Source of the DNA: Arthrobacter sp.
GTDB lineage: Bacteria > Actinomycetota > Actinomycetes > Actinomycetales > Micrococcaceae
Reading direction: 5' to 3'
Length of the DNA stretch: 14,464 nt
NCBI GenBank assembly: GCA_030146405.1
Contig: JASLBS010000112.1
Location: 1 to 14,464, forward strand
Shown here: positions 7,205 to 13,009 of the stretch, in pieces
Layout of the letters: the number at the start of each line of letters is the position of its first letter
How positions within the stretch are numbered: the first letter of the stretch is position 1
Position numbers and translations under genes: made by a program
The notes under the pieces: model-generated
Told to the model about the DNA's origin: nothing
The model's database searches: none
What the model saw: the letters and a program-made list of their open reading frames with translations, nothing else

Positions 7205-7220
7205 TGTATCAGTCGTCACA
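7205..7220. promoter_or_regulatory. Candidate Crp/GlxR box upstream of crp
   Basis: TGTAT-CAGTCG-TCACA matches 8 of 10 conserved positions of TGTGA-N6-TCACA, with a perfect right half. It sits 74 bp before the crp start codon in the gap shared with marP. Autoregulation is well known for crp/glxR genes, which raises its plausibility; binding is inferred. Confidence 0.45.
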
Positions 7221-7294
7221 TCAGCTCCCGTACGGCAAGATGGACGGTAGACGACCCCGCGGACCCCCGCACTCACGAAGCATCAGGAGATTTC

Positions 7295-7972
7295 ATGGAC
7301 ATCGAGGTACTGCGCCGGGCGCCCCTCTTCGCAAGCCTGGGAGACGACGTCTTCGCCGCCCTCACCGACGAGCTCACCGAGGTGGATCTTCCCCGCGGTT
7401 CGTCCGTCTTCCGGGAAGGCGATCAGGGCGACCAGCTGTACTTCATCGTGTCCGGCAAGATCAAGCTCGGACGCACGGCCCAGGACGGCAGGGAGAACCT
7501 CCTGGCGATCCTCGGCCCCGGCGAGCTGTTCGGGGAGATGGCCCTCTTCGATCCGAGCCCCCGTACCGCCACCGCCACCGCCGTCTCCGAGACAAGGTTG
7601 GCCGGGCTCAGGAACGAGAACCTCCGTACCCTGCTCGAGACCCGCCCGGAGGTCTCGGCGCAGCTCCTGCAGGCGCTGGCCCGCAGGCTCCGCCGGACCA
7701 ACGAGTCGCTCGCGGACCTCGTCTTCTCGGATGTACCGGGCCGCGTGGCGAAGGCGTTGCTGGACCTCGCGGACCGCTTCGGAAGGCCCGCAACGGACGG
7801 GATCCTGGTGGCCCACGAGCTCACGCAGGAGGAACTGGCCCAGCTGGTGGGGGCCTCCCGTGAGACGGTCAACAAGGCACTCGCCGAATTCGTGCAGCGC
7901 GGCTGGCTCCGCCTCGAGGCACGCGCCGTCGTCATCCTCGACATCCAGCGCCTCCGCCAGCGCAGCCGCTGA
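7295..7972 (+). CDS. crp: Crp/Fnr family global regulator, GlxR/Crp type
   Basis: A 225-residue DNA-binding regulator, the same length class as M. tuberculosis Crp and C. glutamicum GlxR, which it strongly resembles. Residues 1-115 form the cyclic nucleotide-binding domain, with EGDQGDQLYFIVSGKIKLGR (41-60) and the phosphate-binding cassette GEMALFDPSPRTATA (80-94), where Glu81 and Arg90 are the expected cAMP contacts. The dimer helix follows (about 115-145). The winged helix-turn-helix (176-208) contains LTQEELAQLVGASRETVNKAL, with Arg189 and Glu190 in the recognition helix, the pair that reads the GTGA half-site. The ATG at 7295 has AGGAGA (7285-7290) 4 bases upstream; the frame is open to 7046 but the upstream part is non-conserved leader. 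A candidate own-binding site lies at 7205-7220. It ends at a strong terminator. Confidence 0.95.
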   Translation: MDIEVLRRAPLFASLGDDVFAALTDELTEVDLPRGSSVFREGDQGDQLYFIVSGKIKLGRTAQDGRENLLAILGPGELFGEMALFDPSPRTATATAVSETRLAGLRNENLRTLLETRPEVSAQLLQALARRLRRTNESLADLVFSDVPGRVAKALLDLADRFGRPATDGILVAHELTQEELAQLVGASRETVNKALAEFVQRGWLRLEARAVVILDIQRLRQRSR

Positions 7973-7985
7973 CTTCCACCTGACA

Positions 7986-8026
7986 ACGCAGAAGGCACCT
8001 GCCCACCGGGCGGGTGCCTTCTGCGT
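7986..8026. terminator. Strong stem-loop terminator between convergent crp and Nudix genes
   Basis: A 19-bp stem, left arm 7986-8004 and right arm 8008-8026, is perfect except for one T-G wobble and closes a 3-base loop. It begins 13 bases after the crp stop and ends 33 bases before the Nudix stop, so it can serve both directions. No T-run follows. Just after it, an imperfect 13-base direct repeat (TGGTACCGAAATG and TTGTACCGAAGTG, 8027-8054) fills most of the remaining gap. Confidence 0.8.
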
Positions 8027-8059
8027 GGTACCGAAATGCGTTGTACCGAAGTGAGGCTG

Positions 8060-8974
8060 TCAGCGCCCTCGCTGCGCGGAGCCGCCCTCGGTGAGCTTGG
8101 GGCACTCGACCTGCAGCATCAGGGTGCCCTCCTGCTCGGACAACTGGGGGTGGTACACCTTCACGGGCCGCTTGTGGGACAGATAGGCGATGCAGCCGCG
8201 GGAGGATCCGATCTTCTCGAGGATGATCTCCACCGCGGGCACCGCGAGATCACTGAGCGTCCGGCCCACGGTGTTCGGCTGACCGATCGCGTCACCGAGG
8301 CTCGTGGTGTCGCGGTCGGTGATCTCCTGCGCCGCCCAGCGCCACTGTCCCCAGATCCCCTTGCTGCCCAGGATGCTGGGCTCCTGGTTCACCGGCTGTG
8401 CCGCGGCGAAGTAGTGGGTGTCGAAGCGCCGGTGCGCGAAGTCCGGTGTGAGCCAGTGGGACAACGGTTTGATCAGGTCGGTGCGGACCCCGAGTCCGCG
8501 GCGGGTGAGGATGTCCGCGAAGTGGCACTCGCCCTCGTTGATGGCCTCCCGGGCCTTCATCCATTCCTTGGCCTGGGTCCCCTCCACGAGGGACGATGCA
8601 TCCGGGCCGGCGAGCAGCACGCCGGTTTCCTCGAAGAGTTCGCGGATTGCACAGAGGACGTGCCTGCGGGCCGCCCGGTGGTCCTCGATGCCGAGGGTCT
8701 TCGCCCACATGGACGGTGTCGGCCCGAACCACAGGAGATCGTCGTCGTCGGATTCCTCGATGCTTCCTCCGGGGAACCCGACGATCCCCAGCGGCGACTG
8801 GCCACGCCGGTAGGAAAGATACGTTTCGGTGCCGATCGCGCTGTCGCGCAGGAGCACCACCGACGACGCCGGGCGTGCTGCGAGAGGCGTACGTTCGCCG
8901 TGCTCGATCCAGCTCTGCGCCGCACTGCGCTGGTCCGGCGGCACGTGGAAATAACGGGTGCTGAGACGATCCAC
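8060..8974 (-). CDS. Nudix hydrolase, NUDT19-like
   Basis: A 304-residue Nudix-fold hydrolase expected to cleave a nucleoside diphosphate linked to another group. The Nudix box is split: the Gly-rich entry GFPGG lies at 66-70, and after an insertion of about 40 residues comes RELFEETGVLL (111-121) with the metal-binding Glu residues 112, 115 and 116. This inserted layout is typical of the NUDT19/acyl-CoA diphosphatase-like subgroup, which supports but does not prove CoA or a CoA ester as substrate. The GTG start at 8974 is 3 bases after the RidA stop, so it is the last gene of the DUF4177-RidA-Nudix operon. The ribosome binding site (GGAG about 12 bases upstream) is poor; coupling to RidA translation is likely. 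It ends facing crp across a shared terminator. Confidence 0.88.
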   Translation of the reverse strand: MDRLSTRYFHVPPDQRSAAQSWIEHGERTPLAARPASSVVLLRDSAIGTETYLSYRRGQSPLGIVGFPGGSIEESDDDDLLWFGPTPSMWAKTLGIEDHRAARRHVLCAIRELFEETGVLLAGPDASSLVEGTQAKEWMKAREAINEGECHFADILTRRGLGVRTDLIKPLSHWLTPDFAHRRFDTHYFAAAQPVNQEPSILGSKGIWGQWRWAAQEITDRDTTSLGDAIGQPNTVGRTLSDLAVPAVEIILEKIGSSRGCIAYLSHKRPVKVYHPQLSEQEGTLMLQVECPKLTEGGSAQRGR

Positions 8975-8977
8975 GGC

Positions 8978-9466
8978 TTAGGCGAACTCCGCGATGACCT
9001 CGACCTCGACCGGCGAGTCGAGGGGGAGCACAGCGACGCCGACCGCGGAGCGGGCGTGGATGCCGGCATCCCCGAGTGCACGTCCGAGCAGTTCGGACGC
9101 CCCGTTGATGACGCCGGGCTGTCCGGTGAAGGAGGGATCGGAGGAGACGAACCCCACCACCTTGACGATGCGCGTGATGCGGTCCAGGTTTCCGATCTGG
9201 CTCTTGATGGCCGCCAGGGCGTTCACGGCGCAGGTGGCCGCGAGGGCGTGCGCCTCCTCGGCATCCACCCCGTTCACGGCTCCCACCTTGCCGGAAGCTG
9301 TGAGTTTGCCCTCAATAAACGGCAGCTGGCCGGACGTGTAGACATGGTTGCCGCTGATGACGGCGGGAACGTAGGAGGCGACAGGTGGAGCCACCTCCGG
9401 AAGGGTGACGCCGAGGTCCTTCAGACGCGCCTCGACCGCCGAATCCCCTGGGTTTGCAGCGGACAC
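8978..9466 (-). CDS. RidA (YjgF/YER057c/UK114) family protein
   Basis: A 162-residue member of the RidA family, cytosolic trimers that in the best-known cases hydrolyse reactive enamine/imine intermediates from PLP enzymes. Conserved features are SGQLPF (45-50), the helix AALAAIKSQIG-type segment near 83-92, and RSAVGVAVLPLDSPVEVEV (139-157), where Arg139 matches the ligand-binding Arg of RidA. It belongs to the longer subgroup with an N-terminal extension of about 25 residues, so RidA's own deaminase activity should not be assumed. The GTG start at 9466 lies 2 bases after the DUF4177 stop, with GGGAGA just inside the end of that gene; reading further upstream to 9934 would run over the DUF4177 and PBP genes. 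The orthologue in M. tuberculosis is, from memory, Rv3678c. Confidence 0.9.
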   Translation of the reverse strand: MSAANPGDSAVEARLKDLGVTLPEVAPPVASYVPAVISGNHVYTSGQLPFIEGKLTASGKVGAVNGVDAEEAHALAATCAVNALAAIKSQIGNLDRITRIVKVVGFVSSDPSFTGQPGVINGASELLGRALGDAGIHARSAVGVAVLPLDSPVEVEVIAEFA

Positions 9467-9468
9467 TG

Positions 9469-9624
9469 TTAGCTCTTCTCCCGCTTGAGGTACGCGACCA
9501 GACCTTTTCCGTCCGGACCTGTGACCACCTGCACGAGCTCCCAACCATCCTCGCCCCACTGATCGAGGATCTGCTTGGTGGCGTGGATGATGAGCGGAAT
9601 CGTGGCGTACTCCCATTTCGTCAT
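9469..9624 (-). CDS. Small DUF4177 protein
   Basis: A 51-residue protein with the DUF4177 signature: MTKWEYATIP at the N-terminus and WGEDGWELVQVV (23-34), ending in a basic KREKS tail. Function is unknown; it is predicted to be a small cytosolic beta-alpha-beta fold. The ATG at 9624 begins exactly at the family's conserved WEY motif, while the extra residues possible from 9696 are unrelated and would overlap the PBP start. There is no Shine-Dalgarno sequence in front of it, and a -10-like TACGCT sits 6 bases upstream, consistent with a leaderless message. It is first in an operon with RidA (2-base gap) and Nudix. A DUF4177 gene also sits beside the RidA gene in mycobacteria. Confidence 0.85.
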   Translation of the reverse strand: MTKWEYATIPLIIHATKQILDQWGEDGWELVQVVTGPDGKGLVAYLKREKS

Positions 9625-9659
9625 GGGAAAAGCGTAACTCGTGCTTGTAAACTGGAATA
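9625..9659. promoter_or_regulatory. 35-bp divergent promoter region, both transcripts likely leaderless
   Basis: Minus strand: TACGCT (9636-9631), then 6 bases, then the ATG of DUF4177. Plus strand: TAAACT (9648-9653), then 6 bases, then the ATG of the PBP gene. Each -10-like element is placed so that transcription would begin at the A of the start codon. Neither gene has a strong ribosome binding site. No clear -35 was seen; the -35 regions would lie inside or near the opposite gene's start. Confidence 0.5.
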
Positions 9660-11951
9660 ATGGCTGCTCGCAAATCACCCCTCTTCGACACGGCAACCAC
9701 CCTCGGCAAGATCATTGCATTCCTCGGGATCAGTGTGCTTGCGGGCGTGCTCGCCGCGGGACTCCTCGTCCCCGTGGCCGCCGCGGCGGGAACCGGCGCC
9801 ACGGCATCGATCGACTTCTTCGAGGAACTTCCCGCCGAGCTGGAACGCGGGGCCCTGGCGCAGCCCACGAGGATCGTGGCAGCGGACGATTCCCTGATCG
9901 CCACCCTGTACGAGGAGAACCGGCAGCCCGTCACCCTCGACCAGGTGTCCCAGCCGATGCAGGACGCGTTGGTCGCGATCGAGGACTACCGCTACTACGA
10001 CCACGGCGGCGTCGACGTCGAGGGCGTCCTGGGCGCCATCGCCAGCAACCTCTCGTCCGGGACGAATCGTGGGGCTTCCACCCTCACGCAGCAGTTCGTC
10101 AACAACGTCCTGATCGACACGGCACGCCGCAACGACGAGGCCGTGACAACGATGAGCGGTAGCAAGTCCCCCGGCGACAAGCTCCGCGAGATGAAGCTTG
10201 CCATCGCCGTCGAGAAGGAGATGTCCAAGGACGAGATCCTCGAGGGGTACCTCAACATCGTCCCCTTCAGCGGCACCACGTTCGGCGTGCAGGCCGCCTC
10301 CCAGTACTTCTTCGGTGTGGACGCCGTCGACCTCACCATTGCCCAGAGCGCACTCCTCGCCGGCCTCGTGAACGGACCGAGCGCCTACAGCCCCACCGGC
10401 AACCCGGAGGGGTCACTGCAGCGCCGCAACCTCGTGATCGGTGCCATGCTGGAGCACGGCAAGATCACGCAGGAGGAACACGACGCCGCGGTCGCCACCG
10501 ACCTCGGGCTCAATCTCACGCCGACCCTCAACGGTTGCGTCGGAGCTGACCAGGCTCCTTACTTCTGCGACTACGTCACCCACCTCATCCTCAACGACCC
10601 CGCCTACGGGGAGACCGAGCAGGAGCGGGAGACCGTGCTCTACCGCTCGGGCCTGACCATCAAGACCACGCTCGATCCCCGCGTGCAGAACGCGGCGCAA
10701 ATCGCCGTCAACGAGACGGCGAACCCCGACATCAGCGATGGCCGGGTAGGCCACACCATGATGAGCCTGCAACCCACAACGGGCAACATCCTCTCCATGG
10801 CGCAGAACACCCGGTACGACCCCGAGGAGGCTGAGGGCAATACGGTTCTCAACTTCAACGTGGACAAGTTCGACGGCGGGGATCCCACCAAGAGCCTTGG
10901 CGGCGGCGGTGGGTTCCAACCGGGCTCCACCTACAAGCCGTTCACCGTGGCAGCCTGGCTCGAGGACGGGAAGAGCCTCAACCAGGTGGTCGACGGCAGC
11001 AAGCGGACCTATCCGCAGGGCGACCGGTGGCGGGCCGGCTGTGCGCCGGGCGGCAACTTCGAGATTTTCGAGGAAGACGGTTACACGCCACAGAACTACG
11101 GAGACATCAACTACCGGAACACGACAGTCCTCGAGGGTCTGGCCCAGTCCCTGAATACGATCACCATGTCGAGCGCCAAGCAGCTCGATCTCTGTCGTAT
11201 ACGCGACATCGCCTTCGATCTGGGCGTGCATCAGGCCAGGAGTTCGGACGGCGAGAAAGAGCGCTTCCTGTACGACCCGTCCTCACTGATCGGCAGTGGT
11301 GGCGAGGCTGCCCCGATGTCGCTGGCCACGGCGTACTCAGGGTTCGCCAACGACGGTGTCGTCTGCACCCCGCGGGCGCTCACCGAGGTCACCGCGGTCG
11401 ACGGCACCAGCTACCCGGTGCCTCCGGTCACCTGCGACCGGAAGATCGCCGCAGATGTAGCCCGCGGTGTGAATACCGCGACACAGGAAGTCATGACGGA
11501 TGGCTCGGGGCAGCTCCTCGAGTACGGTGACATCCCGATGGCCGGCAAGACGGGCACCAACGATGCCCGCTCGCAGACCTGGTTCATGGGCTACAACTCC
11601 GGCATGGTCACCGCCAGCTGGATCGGTAACTGGCAGGGGGAGGGCGAAGGCAGTTCGCTCGGAGGCCTGCAGATCGGCGGCCAAGTGTACCCGGAGATCG
11701 ACGGCTCACTGATCGCTGCGCCGTCCTGGGCCCGCTTCATGCAGCAGATTCCCGGCCTCTATGTCGGTGAACCCTTCGTCAATCCGCCCGCACGCATGCT
11801 CGCATACGGTCAGGGCAACACCGGTAACCAGAACAATCCCCAGCGCCCCGGTACCCCTGGTAACGGGAACAACCCCGGTGGAACTGGCACCGGCGGCGCA
11901 CAGGGTGGTACCACTGGAGGAAACACCGGCGGCAATGGAGGAAACGGCTAG
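9660..11951 (+). CDS. Class A penicillin-binding protein (transglycosylase/transpeptidase)
   Basis: A 763-residue bifunctional peptidoglycan synthase, likely the PonA2-type protein. Residues 17-43 are a signal-anchor helix. The GT51 glycosyltransferase domain (about 75-255) shows IEDYRYYDHGGVD with catalytic Glu108, RGASTLTQQ (137-145) and EKEMSKDEILEGYLN (185-199). The transpeptidase domain (about 330-690) has the active-site Ser423 in STYK, SLN at 497-499 and KTGT at 630-633. All catalytic residues are present. Six cysteines (293, 303, 461, 512, 569, 592), all outside the membrane, could pair into disulfides. The C-terminus (about 717-763) is a Gly/Asn-rich disordered tail without PASTA domains, unlike mycobacterial PonA2. 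The ATG at 9660 lacks a clear ribosome binding site and is probably leaderless. The metallophosphoesterase gene follows after 1 base, its binding site lying in the tail codons. Confidence 0.96.
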   Translation: MAARKSPLFDTATTLGKIIAFLGISVLAGVLAAGLLVPVAAAAGTGATASIDFFEELPAELERGALAQPTRIVAADDSLIATLYEENRQPVTLDQVSQPMQDALVAIEDYRYYDHGGVDVEGVLGAIASNLSSGTNRGASTLTQQFVNNVLIDTARRNDEAVTTMSGSKSPGDKLREMKLAIAVEKEMSKDEILEGYLNIVPFSGTTFGVQAASQYFFGVDAVDLTIAQSALLAGLVNGPSAYSPTGNPEGSLQRRNLVIGAMLEHGKITQEEHDAAVATDLGLNLTPTLNGCVGADQAPYFCDYVTHLILNDPAYGETEQERETVLYRSGLTIKTTLDPRVQNAAQIAVNETANPDISDGRVGHTMMSLQPTTGNILSMAQNTRYDPEEAEGNTVLNFNVDKFDGGDPTKSLGGGGGFQPGSTYKPFTVAAWLEDGKSLNQVVDGSKRTYPQGDRWRAGCAPGGNFEIFEEDGYTPQNYGDINYRNTTVLEGLAQSLNTITMSSAKQLDLCRIRDIAFDLGVHQARSSDGEKERFLYDPSSLIGSGGEAAPMSLATAYSGFANDGVVCTPRALTEVTAVDGTSYPVPPVTCDRKIAADVARGVNTATQEVMTDGSGQLLEYGDIPMAGKTGTNDARSQTWFMGYNSGMVTASWIGNWQGEGEGSSLGGLQIGGQVYPEIDGSLIAAPSWARFMQQIPGLYVGEPFVNPPARMLAYGQGNTGNQNNPQRPGTPGNGNNPGGTGTGGAQGGTTGGNTGGNGGNG
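11915..11945 (+). promoter_or_regulatory. Repeated Shine-Dalgarno in the PBP tail codons
   Basis: TGGAGGAAAC occurs at 11915-11924 and again at 11936-11945, encoding Gly-Gly-Asn units of the PBP tail. The second copy sits 9-11 bases before the GTG at 11953 and decides that start. The first copy would serve the in-frame ATG at 11935 with a long 14-base spacing, so two starts for the phosphoesterase are possible, differing by 6 residues. Confidence 0.6.
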
Positions 11952-11952
11952 C

Positions 11953-12900
11953 GTGGAATCGACTCGAACATCCCGGAGCGGGGCACCGCTCGGCTGGGCG
12001 GCAGGACTCACCCTGACCGCCGCGGCCGCCACCCTCGCCTACGCCGCGACCGTCGAGCGCACGCTCTACCAGGTGCGCCAGGAGACGCTTCCCATCCTTC
12101 CGGAGGGAGCGGCATCCCTCAGGGTGCTTCACCTCGCCGACATCCACATGGTGCCGGGGCAGAAATCCAAGGCCGACTGGCTCTCGAGCCTGGCGAGCCT
12201 GAAACCGGACCTCGTGGTGAACACCGGGGACAATCTCAGCCACCAGAAGGGCATGGGGCCGTTGCTCGAGGCGCTCGAGCCGCTCCTGCAGTTCCCGGGC
12301 GTGTTCGTGCCCGGATCCAACGATTACTACGCACCGGTGTTCAAGAACCCGCTGCGCTACTTCGCCGGTCCGTCGATCCCGCAGCCGGAGCCCGAGCGCA
12401 AGGACCTGCCGTGGGCCGAGATGTTCAGCGCCTTCGGTGCCGCAGGGTGGGTGGACCTGACCAACCGCTCCCAGTCCATCGGGTTCAAGAACATGCGCAT
12501 CGACTTCACGGGCGTGGACGACCCCCACCTCCAGCGCGACACGTATGCGCCCTACCCGTCCGGCAGCAGCACCTCCACCGAGGCTCCGCACGTCCGGGTA
12601 GCCGTGACGCATGCGCCGTACCAGCGCGTCCTCGACACCTTCACGGAGGGCGGCGCGGATCTGATCCTCGCGGGCCACACGCACGGTGGGCAGGTCTGCA
12701 TCCCCGGCTACGGCGCCCTGCTGAGCAACTGCGATCTTCCGACGTGGCGCGCGCGTGGCCTCTCGGAGTGGGATCACCAGGGACGTACGGTGCCGCTGAA
12801 CGTGTCGGCCGGCATCGGCACCTCCCGCTTCGCGCCGGTCCGTTTCGCCTGCAAGCCGGAGGCCGTCCTCCTCACGCTGACCGCCAGGGGTACACGCTAG
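11953..12900 (+). CDS. Membrane-anchored metallophosphoesterase (YkuE-like)
   Basis: A 315-residue calcineurin-like phosphoesterase. Residues 13-33 are a single hydrophobic anchor, so the catalytic domain probably faces the cell wall. Metal-binding motifs are complete: Asp63 and His65 in LADIHM, Asp93 in TGDN, Asn123 in GSND (the family's more usual form is GNH), His220 in VTHAP, and His242 and His244 in AGHTHGGQ. GSND is, as I recall, usual in the actinobacterial proteins paired with PonA2-type PBPs. Cysteines 249 and 260 flank the active-site loop. The GTG at 11953 follows the PBP stop by 1 base and has GGAGGAA upstream; ATG 11935 is an alternative. Natural substrate unknown; coupling to a PBP suggests a cell-wall or lipid-linked phosphate, which is inference. 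Confidence 0.92.
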   Translation: MESTRTSRSGAPLGWAAGLTLTAAAATLAYAATVERTLYQVRQETLPILPEGAASLRVLHLADIHMVPGQKSKADWLSSLASLKPDLVVNTGDNLSHQKGMGPLLEALEPLLQFPGVFVPGSNDYYAPVFKNPLRYFAGPSIPQPEPERKDLPWAEMFSAFGAAGWVDLTNRSQSIGFKNMRIDFTGVDDPHLQRDTYAPYPSGSSTSTEAPHVRVAVTHAPYQRVLDTFTEGGADLILAGHTHGGQVCIPGYGALLSNCDLPTWRARGLSEWDHQGRTVPLNVSAGIGTSRFAPVRFACKPEAVLLTLTARGTR

Positions 12901-12930
12901 GACAACGGCTCGTTCTTCAAGCCTGCAGTA

Positions 12931-12946
12931 CGTGATCGGCGTCACC
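12931..12946. promoter_or_regulatory. Candidate Crp/GlxR box upstream of the ABC exporter
   Basis: CGTGA-TCGGCG-TCACC holds a perfectly symmetric GTGA-N6-TCAC core, 8 of 10 conserved positions of the Crp/GlxR consensus. It lies 64 bp before the exporter start and just upstream of the candidate -10 TACGAT (12959-12964). Confidence 0.5.
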
Positions 12947-12958
12947 CTTGGCCTGCCC

Positions 12959-12988
12959 TACGATTGTTGCTAAGGGCCACCAACAATC
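12959..12988 (+). promoter_or_regulatory. Candidate exporter promoter overlapped by an inverted-repeat operator
   Basis: TACGAT (12959-12964) fits a -10 element. GATTGTTG (12962-12969) and CAACAATC (12981-12988) are perfect reverse complements separated by 11 bases, centres 19 bp apart, covering the -10 and probable start point. The arms are AT-rich in a GC-rich surround. This is the size and position of a dimeric repressor site (TetR- or MarR-like); no such regulator is encoded in the window. Confidence 0.5.
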
Positions 12989-13009
12989 ACCGATCACCGA
13001 AGAGTTGGC

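Noticed and set aside
8978..9934. 318-residue minus-strand frame running from RidA back through DUF4177 and into the PBP gene
   Set aside because: The upstream part has low-complexity composition and overlaps two well-supported genes. The GTG at 9466 with a ribosome binding site is the RidA start.
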